From assembly GCF_963678635.1 (NCBI RefSeq), contig NW_026971484.1, positions 38,546-102,545 on the forward strand: a stretch of DNA of 64,000 bases, given 5' to 3'. The translations under genes and the position numbers were made by a program. Below, piece after piece: positions 1-9,638 of the stretch. Under the pieces are notes generated by a model that saw only the letters and a list, made by a program, of their open reading frames with translations, was not told the origin of the DNA and searched no databases. The DNA is from Symsagittifera roscoffensis. Taxonomy: Eukaryota > Xenacoelomorpha > Acoela > Convolutidae. Within the stretch, counting starts at the first letter, position 1. Every line of letters starts with the position of its first letter.

Positions 1-350
1 ACCAGCAATAACCAGCTTGAACAATGGCTAGCTAGAACAACGATTGCGTAACTAACGAACAAATACTTAACCATTGTCTGTGGAATCCACGAACAAATCC
101 TAAATCATTACCTGAATAAATTCCTGGATATACGCTTTTAGACATTAAATATAAATTTAAAGATCTGAACGAAATAGCCATTTTGATTTTAAATTGGTAA
201 TTTGATAACCCAGCACCATTGAGCAATGAATATAGCTAGAACAAAGACTGCGGAATTTACGAACAAAGACTTAACCATTGTGTGTGGAATCAATGATCAA
301 ATCTTAAATCAGTACTCAACTAAATTCGTGAATATATCCTTTCAGAATTT
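1..350. repeat. Dispersed AT-rich repeat family 1, two adjacent copies
   Basis: Two diverged copies lie side by side (about 1-130 and 206-350). Both contain a core reading ACCATTGT.TGTGGAATC followed by ACGAACAAATCTTAAATCA-like sequence and a GGATATACCCTTTTAGA-like end. A further recognisable copy is at 2,559-2,700 and a weaker one near 690-780. The copies are non-coding. Nothing in them identifies a transposon class; they could be fragments of a non-autonomous element. Confidence 0.7.
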
Positions 351-1160
351 AAAATCTTTCTAGCCGTGTCAAAAACAGTCATGCTTTTTTTAACGCAATT
401 AATTGAAACTGTCAAACCAAATATGTCGATTAGTTAAATTGCATAATTAATTAACAAAATGCCAAGGGATAAAAAATATCAACAATGTTGTTGGTTTTAG
501 TTAACCCCAAAATTTTATGTATTAGCTTTTATTGTAAGAACTGATTCCATTTTCATTATAGGATGGATTAACAGTGACAACTAAACGTAATTTTAAATTT
601 AAAACTATGTCATACCTCGAATTAATTCGTAAACGCCCTAGATTGTAAATTCGATTTAATTCGTAGCAGCCACAGATTCAAACTTGAAGCTATTAAAATC
701 TTTTCTTAAATCATTACTTAACTAATTTCATAGAAATACCCTTTTACAATTTCAAATTGGATTGAAAATGGCCATATTGATGCAGATCTTTACTGTTTAA
801 ATAGATAAAATCAGACCGAACGTAGGTCGCTGTAAATTGAATTGTAAAAACCTTTCTCTCGACGGGAACGAGTAAATCAAGTGATGTGATTGGCCAAATT
901 CGAATCGTTAGCTCTTAAACTTCATTTAATCTTAGAGTTATTGCTGCCATTACATATCGCTAGATAAATCGCTTTTTAACTACTAAGTCATTTCGTTTTC
1001 GGCCCTACAATAATTCATAATGCTGAACGATAACTTGCTACCAAAATAATTGAATACCACGGGAAATTCGTCATCGAAAAGTTCTGACCCTTTAGTAATC
1101 GTACCAGAGGAACGCAATATTGTTTTGAAGTTTAAAGATAACCTACTTAACAATCGAACC
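351..1160. other. AT-rich stretch without recognisable gene
   Basis: Stop codons are dense in all frames, apart from short chance ORFs. A weak copy of repeat family 1 sits near 690-780. I see no other feature. Confidence 0.5.
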
Positions 1161-1336
1161 ATCGGTCGATCATTCATTTTTTAAAGTTTCTTCACATTGA
1201 GACATTCGTAATTCATTCTTAACTTATTGAAACCACTCGTCGATCATTCATTCGGTCGAGCTTATCGGTCGATCATTCATTTTTTAAAGTTGCTTTAGAT
1301 TGAGACATTCGTAATTCATTCTTAAATTATTGAAAC
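1161..1336. repeat. Dispersed ~72-bp repeat family 2, two copies
   Basis: Copies at 1,161-1,233 and 1,264-1,336 share ATCGGTCGATCATTCATTTT and a downstream TTGAGACATTCGTAATTCAT block. A third copy is at 2,301-2,362 and a degraded fourth near 2,743-2,780. The two neighbours differ at only a few bases. They bracket the open stretch at 1,380-2,240, together with the third copy. Confidence 0.8.
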
Positions 1337-1379
1337 GCTACAAAGCTAACTTATCTTTACCTTCTTCCCCAATTAAGAG

Positions 1380-2240
1380 TTGGGAGCAAAGAGTTGGGAG
1401 CTACACGATGGAGCACAGGATGGATACGAAGACGCGGTGATGGACTCCTCTTCGCACTCGGAAATCCCTTTAGCAAAAATTACCCATGGAAGTCGAGCAA
1501 CCTCAGTCTTCTCCTCAGACTCGGACATCCCACTGACAATCCCTAATCGAAAACGGTCTACTCTGTCGAAATTGGCCACTGCTGGAGGAAATCTTTTTTA
1601 ATGTATTGGAGAATCGTAATTTAATCCTTTTAAAGAGGCGATTGTTGATTCTTCGAACCACACGGTCACTTTGGAAAATGGACATATTTTAGCCGGAAAG
1701 AGGAAATCATCGCCTTTCCAGAAGTCGACCAGATCCAACCCTCAGAAAAGGACGACCAGTGGAAACTTGACTGGCGGAAACGCGACGCTCATACAAACGA
1801 CCACAAAATTGTCGACAGAAGTTATCGTCATTCCGGATTCGCCTCAGAAACTATCTCAAGACAACAGTCTTCCTGTACCATCATCCTCTGGATCCGCTCT
1901 AGACCCAATATTGCTGGACAGCACACCAAAGGAAACGCATCATGTTGTCACCCAGCCCAGATCTACAATCAGACCGCCTGCTTTCTTGTGCTGGTCACCT
2001 TCTGATTTCCTCATTTCCCTCGGAAAATTGGGATACGTTCAGACATCGCTGAAGTCTCCCACCGTGAAATCACCCATCATAGTCGCGGAGCAAGATTCCG
2101 GGAGCGAAAAATCATCGAAGATAGATCAGGACGTACAACAAGCTTCAGAAGAATTTGACGATAAATACATTCAAAACTCATTGAGCTCATTAAAATTCTA
2201 TTTTCCAATTTCTTCATTTTACGATTTTAAGAGTTTTTAG
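1380..2240 (+). pseudogene. Ser/Thr-rich open stretch, possible exons of an unknown protein
   Basis: Two reading frames stay open: 1,380-1,601 (73 codons) and 1,620-2,240 (about 206 codons). Neither begins at a plausible ATG, so if coding they are internal exons or relics. The encoded sequence is rich in Ser, Thr, Pro and Lys, with basic patches such as NRKRS and GKRKSS. This looks like a disordered nuclear protein; no folded domain is visible. No clear splice pair joins the two frames. I do not recognise a family. The length of the second frame in AT-rich DNA is the only argument for coding. Confidence 0.3.
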
Positions 2241-2300
2241 ACTTAGTTTTACCTAATTTAGCACCAATTAGATATGTGCTTACTATGTTTCATATCGACC

Positions 2301-2362
2301 ATCGTTCGATCATTCATTTTTTAAAATTGCTTCAGATTGAGACATTCGTAATTCATTCTTAA
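2301..2362. repeat. Repeat family 2, third copy
   Basis: It matches the 1,161 and 1,264 copies, including the TCGATCATTCATTTTTTAAA block and the GAGACATTCGTAATTCATTC block. Confidence 0.75.
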
Positions 2363-2365
2363 TCA

Positions 2366-2990
2366 TGCTATTCTCTCAACTTCTTAGTCAACCAATTTGA
2401 AGCGTCAATCAATCGCTTTATAACATCTTTGGGCGACAATGATTTTTTTTGATCTCACGTATTATTTACTAATACGTTTGTATTAGAGTGCGACAGTTTG
2501 TTTTTTTTTTATTCGACAAACTGTTAGCGGGTTCCGCAGATTGTAAGTGAGATATCCAGCACTAACCAGCTTGAACAATTGCTAGCTAGAACAATGAATG
2601 CGGAAATTACGAACAAAACTGAACCATTGTCTGTGGAATCCACGAACAAATCTTAAGCCATTACTTAACTAAATCAGTGGATATACCCTTTTAGATTTTC
2701 AACATTTTATTGAAAACGGCTATTTTGGTTTTTCAGTTTAGTTCGATCATTCACTTTTAATGTTCATTTCTTCCTAATCACGTTATTTTCTCATTTTCTT
2801 AGTGAATGCACATAATTGTATGTAATCAGGGTTTATTATTAGAAAATTTAATTAGTAAATTTGAATATAAATTAGAACAGGTTTCAAATATAAAATCATG
2901 AACACAAACGCACCCTTATAAATTGTAAATTGATTCGAAAATTGATAAAATGTTCCACGGAACGAAATGATTTTAATGTTTTGTAGAATA
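2366..2990. other. AT-rich stretch with repeat family 1 copy, no gene
   Basis: It holds a repeat family 1 copy at about 2,559-2,700 (shared ACCATTGTCTGTGGAATCCA core) and a degraded family 2 copy near 2,743. The rest is AT-rich with no open frame. Confidence 0.6.
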
Positions 2991-3001
2991 CCCAAATCCA
3001 T

Positions 3002-3392
3002 TTAAGTGCTGTCGTCAATGAACGCTTGAGCAACTTTGTCTCCGTAGTCAAAGCGCAGTAGCTCGAAAGGCGCAATGTCTCAACAGGCTTTTAGGATGAC
3101 CATTCTTTCACCTATGCTGGAAAGTACGACTTCTACCATCTTCATATTGGCCTCGTTTTTCTTCTGGGTGGCGTGGTTCGCTAAACGACTCAGCAAACGT
3201 TCCATCTCTGTAACGGGCACTCCTCATTCAAAGCGTCCATCAATCGCCTAGGAGGACCCGCAATTTGCAATACGTATTCGCATAGAACTCCTAGTTGGAG
3301 ACAGTACTGGTCGGCACTGATGTTGGTGACTACTTTGCAGTGAAAATCCACCAACACGTCGTCTTTCTTGAACGATTGCAAAGCAATCAAAC
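3002..3392 (-). pseudogene. SET-domain exon
   Basis: Joined to the VYGR end of the previous exon, it gives GRGLIALQSFKKDDVLVDFH, matching the GRG-(x)-A-x-x-x-F-x-x-x-(D/E) opening of SET domains. After a frame change near 3,210 come an LANHA segment (the N-H-x of the SET pseudoknot) and, past a stop near 3,078, DIAPFELLRFDYGD, matching the D-I-x-x-x-E-L-L-x-D-Y-G-D terminal motif of SET8-type enzymes. The order and spacing of all three landmarks are right. It ends at a TAA at 3,002-3,004. The frameshift and stop within the domain support pseudogene status. Confidence 0.7.
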
Positions 3393-3505
3393 CTAGTAAA
3401 AAAGAAATCACTGATTGAAAAATGAACTGACACAAAAATTACTGACCCAAAAAAGAAATTTTATTGTTAAGATATAATTATCGAGTTATTAAAATTTTAA
3501 ATTAC

Positions 3506-3970
3506 CTCTTCCATAGACGGGAAAAATCACATCACATATGCCGACCCAGCTCTGGGTCAATACACGACTCTGCAACTCTTCCTGAGCCTCATATGGAAAG
3601 CTCTCAATGTCATTGGAGGTATGTGTTAGGCTTGTGCTTTTCTCAAGCGGCTGAAACTTTCTCTTTGATCCATCATTGAGCAGCTTCGCCACATGGTCAA
3701 CCACCTTCTTCAGGTCATGGGTTGCCCACTTCTGCTTTGAGCAAAAGTTTGCAACTTTCCCTGACATCTCATGGGAATCTTCAGGGAATCTACCGAACAA
3801 AGATCTGTGCGCGCTGCACCTGGCGAACTTAACGTTGAGAATCTTTTGGGGATCAAACTGTCAACAGAACCTCTTAGTAGGTGTATCTGTCCAACTTTTA
3901 GTGAACTTCTGAAGCTTGCCTCTTCAGATTGTCCTTCTCGAACGTAGGGCTGGTAGACAAAGGCTTCCAA
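3506..3970 (-). pseudogene. Exon(s) upstream of the SET exon
   Basis: Two overlapping frames cover this stretch, 3,970-3,710 and 3,800-3,506, and probably belong to one coding region with a frameshift near 3,790. The second frame ends at a good donor (AAGAG|GTAATT on the minus strand) in the phase needed for the SET exon. It contains a charged segment with a DLKKVVDHVAKLL helix-like run followed by EEELQ-like polar sequence. I recognise no named domain. Confidence 0.5.
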
Positions 3971-4430
3971 CCTTACGTGCGCGAAAACACTTCGGTTGTT
4001 TCAGATTTATGATGCTAATCTATGAAAACGAAATTATTACATGTGATTCTACGTCGGTTTCAATTTTGATAAATAAATCTCTTTAGAAGGCATTGAAATT
4101 ATTTATCGATTGATCTACCTGGCGTTTGAACTGATCAACTAGTGGAGCAACCCGGAAAAGCGCGTTCCAAAATGAATTGACGAAAAACAGTTGAGTCGTC
4201 TCCATGTTTTTTGTGTCCCGAAAAGCCCGCTAAACAATATAAACAACATAGCTCATTTTGCTCCTCTTTAAATTGGTTCTGACCTCTGTGTAGTACAATA
4301 TCAAACCCTGTGCTAGCCAGACTGGAATTCTGTGGGAGACGCGAGAAGTTGACACTATAAAATTGAATCACCAAATCGAGTCATCAGTGTTTTTTTTATC
4401 AAATCAGTGTTTTAGATTAAAAAAAGATAC

Positions 4431-4717
4431 CTACAGGCTGCTGGTTCTATGCCCAGTTTCACGGTATCGTCTTTAATTTTTTCCTCTATACTGACAATCG
4501 CCTGGACGACAGCATGTACCGTAGTGTTGATGATCATTTTCTCGAGCATCCCTGTGCATGTGAACAGAAACGTGACAATGGCCCTGAACAAGGTCAATTG
4601 TTCTTTGTGGGTCAAGGTTCCGTTGCTTTTATTCGACTTCTGGACATTCTGTAAAATGACTTCTTTGAGAGTCTCGTTTAATATTGATTTTCCGGATTGG
4701 GAGGCTTTTCCAGGTTG
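4431..4717 (-). pseudogene. Internal exon of the SET-gene remnant, 287 bp
   Basis: It is bounded by an acceptor (CATTTTAG|CAACC on the minus strand) and a donor (CTGTAG|GTATC), and is open throughout in phase 0 to 2. The encoded ~95 residues look helical and include an LTLFRAIVTFLFTCTGML run and a KIKDDTVKLG segment. This is the best-preserved exon of the gene. No domain is recognised. Confidence 0.55.
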
Positions 4718-4929
4718 CTAAAATGGAATATGATTTAATTTCAATATTTAATTAACCAAAACCTTTAGGCTTGTGTAACGTGAAGTAATTTCTGCAGCTC
4801 ACAGTTTCGCCTATATTATATGGCTCTACATGATTACTTTTGCTGTTTTCTGTGGGCTTGTAACTTTGTGGGATTATGGGATCGGGGTTTCGTGGGAGTG
4901 TAGGTTCGCTTCTCATGGTCATGCGGTTG

Positions 4930-5292
4930 TCATTCAACTTCTCGATAGAGGGGAAGAGCCGATGGCAATAGAGAATTCGGATACGGTGATGCCCAAATGT
5001 AGGAACCCAAGTAGGCTGGATATGGCTGATACTGCTGAGGCTGGCACTGGTGTACCATCGAGGGGCCTGACTGGACATGTCGCAGAGCGTTATGTGGTTG
5101 CCCATGTGTCGGCGGAGTTGGTGAGGCAATGGGTCGCGAGGGTGCTCGCAAAGGGGTTACCGGTGTCGGAGGAGCAAATGATGTCGTCTCTGGTGCTGCG
5201 AGTGATGACGGAGGCACAGGGATGTTAGAACGCACTGCAAATGGTGATGGAGAACTGAAAGGCACTGAACATGCGTTTTCGGCGTTGGACAT
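4930..5292 (-). pseudogene. Proline-rich 5' exon of the SET-gene remnant
   Basis: It begins with ATG at 5,290-5,292 and reads about 120 residues rich in Pro, Ser and Ala, then Gln/Tyr/Pro-rich (CQPQQYQPYPAYLG). Such composition is typical of a disordered N-terminus. The frame stops at 4,930. An overlapping frame to 4,752 continues in coding-like sequence (RNPDPIIPQSYKP), so a frameshift near 4,940 is likely. This start was chosen because a 5' intergenic region with hairpins lies directly upstream. Confidence 0.45.
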
Positions 5293-5529
5293 TTACTTTG
5301 AGTCCGTAAGTTTTTACTAGATTGGGATAAAAAATGAGAAATGCAACTAGTATTGAGCACAATATGAGGACGAATTGACTCAAATTTAGCGGCAATGCTC
5401 GCATCGCTTATCAGTACCAATTTAATCGAAACACCAGGATATCTAGATAAGAGTCTACCAAGGAATAGCTTTGACATTGTCCACTCTTTTTAGCACACCA
5501 GTTGACATTAGCATCTATGCAATAATTAA

Positions 5530-5630
5530 TGCCTAACGATAAGACGGCTAATTGACAATGAACTGATAAGTGAAACTAGACAGTGCATTTCTTATCAGTA
5601 AAGCCGTCATTATCAGGGAAAACTGTCAAT
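5530..5630. promoter_or_regulatory. Inverted repeats with clustered GATA motifs between divergent genes
   Basis: GATAAG occurs at 5,538 and 5,565 and CTTATC at 5,591, with ATTATC at 5,609. ACTGATAAG (5,562-5,570) and CTTATCAGT (5,591-5,599) are perfect inverted partners. GATAAGACGGCT (5,538-5,549) pairs with AGCCGTC.TTATC (5,602-5,614) with one extra base. The stretch lies between the minus-strand SET gene start and the plus-strand ORF at 6,013. It may be a divergent promoter, or a small inverted-repeat transposon relic. Confidence 0.4.
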
Positions 5631-6012
5631 AGTCAATTCTTGAATCAAGGCTCATTTCAATTCAATCATTCGATCGGTCCTCAGTTCAGCCATATATTAG
5701 AGTCTTCATCCATGTCATCATGCTAAGTGGAACTTTTCGGGTAAAATAAAAACTACAAGTCCTCGATGCTGTCACTTCCATCTGGGAAAGTGCTGTAATA
5801 TTATCATTAATCAGCGATTGGTGCGTAAAGATTAAATGGTCTCATTGACCGGGAAGTTCCATCTTTAGTGTGTCAGAAGACAGAAAAAAAAACGCAATAG
5901 CATGGAATTAAAGAAAATTCCACGAAAACAATGATACTTGTGTCATCAGCAGAAAGCGGAATTCGAGAAAAGATAAAAATCGTTCAACTTCAGACGGCTG
6001 CACAGGGACTCC

Positions 6013-6342
6013 ATGGTCTTTTTTGAACAGGCTGGAAGTGTCAAAAAAAGGATTGTCTTTATCAATGACCCTTTCGTGTCCCAGTGCGCAGTTAGTTTGA
6101 TCGACAAACCTGAGGATACTGCGGGGAAAGGACCAACATGCAGTGACAATTTATACAATAGGTACTCTGAGTTGAGAAACGAGTCACAAGGCGAGTCAAG
6201 GAAACGAGTCGCCGGAGAATCACTACCAGACAATTTCATAAAATTCATGATTACGGATTCTGAGAAATGTAGACCCAAACAAAAACCTCCATTGCCCAAG
6301 GCCAAAAAAACAAAAAAGGAGGAAAAACCGCAGTTGTTTTGA
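6013..6342 (+). CDS. 109-residue Lys-rich protein, unknown
   Basis: Opens with ATG at 6,013 and runs uninterrupted to TGA. The first half is mixed. The C-terminal third is rich in Lys and Pro (KAKKTKKEEKP), suggesting a nuclear or nucleic-acid-associated disordered tail. A further open segment in another frame (about 6,345-6,420, ESDIPLKFAPCINGV) is followed by a donor-like CAG|GTGAAA, so the true gene may be multi-exon with a frameshift. No family recognised. The minus strand is also open here (5,946-6,347), which weakens the call. Confidence 0.3.
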   Translation: MVFFEQAGSVKKRIVFINDPFVSQCAVSLIDKPEDTAGKGPTCSDNLYNRYSELRNESQGESRKRVAGESLPDNFIKFMITDSEKCRPKQKPPLPKAKKTKKEEKPQLF

Positions 6343-6429
6343 GTCACCTTGATTATTTTGAGTTGCCAGAAAGTGACATTCCCTTGAAGTTTGCTCCATG
6401 CATCAACGGTGTAATACAGGTGAAATTAT

Positions 6430-6665
6430 CTAGTAACTAATCAAATGTAAAACTAATCTACTAATTAATCACGACCAATTATCTTTATATTCTGTAAGAC
6501 CATCAATTTCATCTGATATCCTGAAAATTACATTTCGGGATGCAACTGATTCTTAATTTTATCGGTAATCAATTTACCGTATTCTATTTATATACCGTAT
6601 TCTGTTTTTAGCTAAGTTTTTATACCGTGTTCTATTTATACACCATATTCATTTTTGTAATTTTA
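6430..6665. repeat. AT-rich spacer with short TACCGTATTCT-type repeats
   Basis: About four degenerate copies of TATACCGTATTCTATTTAT lie at 6,577-6,650. There is no open frame. It directly precedes the retroelement copy A. Confidence 0.5.
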
Positions 6666-6732
6666 GCTTGGATCGACTATCTGACGCTTAAAAGAGAGGA
6701 CAGATGATTATTTAGCCAGAAACTTGTCGCAA

Positions 6733-8694
6733 ATGCCGCGGGAAGCTGAAAAAAACGACAACTGGGAGCTGATCTACAGCAAACTCGCAATCAACAAGAG
6801 TAGACTCTTGGTACTCACGAAATCAGAATAGACGCTATGATAGAAAGGCCATAAGGCACAGATAATGGTCCTGGAAAACAGGAGCACATCTAGAATTAGA
6901 GGAGTTAACTCGAGAGAGGCTAGCAAAGAGCCGAGAGTGATCTTCAACGAGCATCCAAACAGAGGAAAAACCTATGTGTGCACAAGAGGAAGGGGTAACT
7001 CATACAGCAACACCATTGGGAGGCGACGACCTAGGAACATCAGAGGAAGCTCCAGTGGCAGTAGGCCAATCTCGAACAAAAGACCTATGCGAGAAGCACA
7101 AGCCAGTGGTAGAAGTGATTGCACAAGCTGGAATTACTCAAATCAGAGAAGAGCTCAGCCCAGCGACTCGGACAAACAATATATATGAAGGATCAAGCGG
7201 GATATTCACGACAATTGCCACAGCGTTCTGAACAGATCCCTGAAGATTTTTTCACAAGTTGGTCGAGAACCAAAGAGCGCCCTGAGAAATCTGAAAGGGT
7301 GTTCAAGAAACCAAGATTTTATAGGGATGAATCTGACGGTTGTAGAGATGACTGGATAGAAGTTAAGTAGCTGCATTTTGAGGAAGAAGAAATGCCAGAA
7401 AGACAAGAATGATGTGCGCTCACCACCAACTTGGAAGGGACAGACCTGAATTGCGGGATGGCAAAAAAACCATTACCAGCGGGACACTGCTGGGAAAATT
7501 TTCGAAATCGTGTTGAATCGCTTTGGCTCCTGAGTGCGAGGACAGCAAGCGATGATGCGCTTCGAGAAACGAAAGCAACGCAAAGTTGAAACCATTAAAT
7601 TTCTGGCTGGCTTAGAATCGATTAGAGGGCGTTGTAAACTGGACGAGTCGAACAGCAGGATAAACTTGGCAATAGCTTTAAAGTTCTTAGATAGTGTGAA
7701 TAATGATGAACTCAAAACAACCTTGGGGATGCACTACACAACTCTTACAACCATTGCAACTAGACCGGAAGAGCTGCATCGGAAGTTCGAGAAATTTCTT
7801 TGACTGAAAGCTCCGATGAGATCCGGTCAATACAAAAACAATAATGGTAATTCTAATATTGGACGTACAAACCAAGGTAATAATTGGTAAAAACACAGGG
7901 ATGATTGGAGAAGAGACGCTCGTTTGCAAACTGCAGTTCCACAGGTCACCATGTATCGGCATGCCCAACATACAAACAACGCTTGAAAGCTATTGGTTTT
8001 AGCTTTGAAGATGAAGACGCGTCGGACATCGATCCTGAGAGTTTTATGAGAAAACTGATTGCAAAATTCGGCCCCAGGTGTTTTTTTTTGCATCCTGAAG
8101 GTTCGTTTTAAATTATATTGCCCACAATTTTGGGATGCTGTGGCGGACATCAAGCATCCAAGGCATGAAGAGGCTCTGTCAGCCGTTAAGGCTAGCGAGC
8201 CACGACTTATGAGCGAGGCTGAAGTACGTAGGAATGAGAAACCGCCGGAGCTGGCTACGAAGAAGAAGCAAGCCGTGCTAAAAGAAGAAACGGAAGGAAC
8301 AGAGACTGCGACCGCAGCTAAATCTTTAAGATTGACAGCGGTAAGAGATGCGGTAAGAGATGCCCTGAATAGCGTACAACAGGATTTGAAGACAAGGAAA
8401 AATGAACAAAAAGTCAGGCTCGAATTGGAGAACGAGCGAACTCAGGATCAACTCAAAGCTTTTTAAACATCTAAAGTGGAAGAAACAAAAGCACCGAGCA
8501 GTTGGAACATGAAGTTTAATGTGATTTCCGGACAGACATTCGGAATGGCGTCACAAAGCGGCAGGATTCAGTCGATCATCTCGGTGGCAGGGCATCAGGT
8601 GATCAGGGATCTGAGTGAACCTTCGGCATTCACCATTGCATCTGGATGCAATGGAAAAAGGAACAAGCCCGCTGTTGGACCTGAATCCAAATGA
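6733..8694 (+). pseudogene. gag-like region of retroelement copy A
   Basis: Gag proteins package retroelement RNA. The likely start is ATG at 6,733 (MPREAEKNDNWEL). After several frameshifts, 7,534-7,803 encodes a helical capsid-like segment. At 7,929-7,973 a zinc-knuckle reads FANCSSTGHHVSAC, fitting C-x2-C-x4-H-x4-C except that the first Cys is Phe. A second knuckle follows at about 8,077-8,121. It appears only after a one-base shift at a T9 run, and then has Arg in place of His. Residues encoded at 8,140-8,466 are charged and coiled-coil-like (QDLKTRKNEQKVRLELENE). 8,476-8,694 continues into what would be the protease side of pol. This is the only gag copy in the window. Confidence 0.65.
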
Positions 8695-9486
8695 AACAAT
8701 TGAGGCGGATGAGGAAACCTTGCCCTTTGCATAAGAGGATTAGGAAAATCCCGAGCAGATGGCGGTTCCCAAGAACATGGAACCGGATCTACCCTCTTCA
8801 ATGCAGAGCCGACAAAGTGACAGGACAAGACCCGCAAAGAAATTATACCCTTAAGAAGACAATATAGACCTGGACAGGATAGACCTGAAGAAGATAGTAG
8901 AAGACCTACTCGGTCTTGAGGAGATATTTCACAGGAAGTAGACATTCGGATCGGTCCAAATCCGAAAGGAAAGTTGACGACGAACAGTAGCAATCTTAGA
9001 AACAAGAGCTGACAAAACTGCGCGTCTTGGAGTGGCTGAACGAAATGACACCAAACCCAAGAAAACTAGTGTCACGATTCAAGGAAAAGGACCGCGTGAG
9101 CCTGAATTACATAATGAATGACAAATATGATCCTTCGTGGGCAGCACACAAAGGGCCATTGTTCATTCCTGCTTCCAATTTTAACTTAAAAAACGGTATG
9201 CGATCGACAGGGACGTCGATGGATATTTTATCAATGAAAAAATACTGCAAAATTTTTTTTTAAAAGAAACAGAAACAGATGAGGGCCGTAAGGAACCAGA
9301 TATAGAGAGAACAGTAGAGCCATGTTTCAATTTGCCAAGCGAACACTCAAGTAGCATAATACATCGAGACAGCTGCTTTATACTTGCGGTTAGGACATGT
9401 GCGACAGCTATCATTGGAAAACTTAGTGACCGCGAATGCTCAAACAATAATTCTAGGAACAGAGCCAAAATGTATTATGTTCACTC
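8695..9486 (+). pseudogene. pol C-terminal tail remnant of copy A (pol body deleted)
   Basis: Reading frames here contain a STGTSMDI segment (about 9,205) that corresponds to STGTSINI of the pol tail in copy B (28,935). No RT, RNase H or integrase motif lies between the end of gag and this point. Copy A has therefore lost nearly all of pol and would depend on enzymes supplied in trans, if it was ever active in this form. Multiple stops are present. Confidence 0.45.
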
Positions 9487-9638
9487 TTAAATCAGTTTCC
9501 GCGATTTTAGATTGAATTGAATTTTAATATATCATAAGATCAAATTCTTTTTACCTGACTGATTTGAACTATGTTTTAATATAAATGTGGAGCTTTGGTG
9601 ACAGATGTGATAGTCGTCATCTTGTTTCTCTATTCTGA

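Larger units (their letters stand above)
2998..5294 (-). pseudogene. Multi-exon gene remnant ending in a SET domain (KMT5A/SET8-like)
   Basis: On the minus strand a Pro-rich first exon (from ATG at 5,290-5,292) is followed by exons near 4,431-4,717, 4,284-4,354, 4,13x-4,229, 3,506-3,970 and 3,002-3,392. Several introns have canonical GT-AG ends and matching phases: 4,355-4,430 (phase 2), 4,230-4,283 (54 bp, phase 1) and 3,393-3,505 (113 bp, phase 1). The last intron splits the Gly codon of a VYGRG motif that opens a SET domain. SET proteins of this kind methylate lysines using S-adenosylmethionine. Frameshifts near 4,940, 4,150, 3,800 and 3,210 and an in-frame stop near 3,078 mean it is not functional as read. 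Sequencing error is an alternative explanation for some breaks. The N-terminal exons are not recognised. Confidence 0.65.

Noticed and set aside
5946-6347. 133-residue minus-strand ORF
   Set aside because: Overlaps the plus-strand Lys-rich ORF. Its Leu/Phe-rich composition is the complement of Lys/Glu codons. Neither is certain, but the plus strand has a coding-like tail and ATG.
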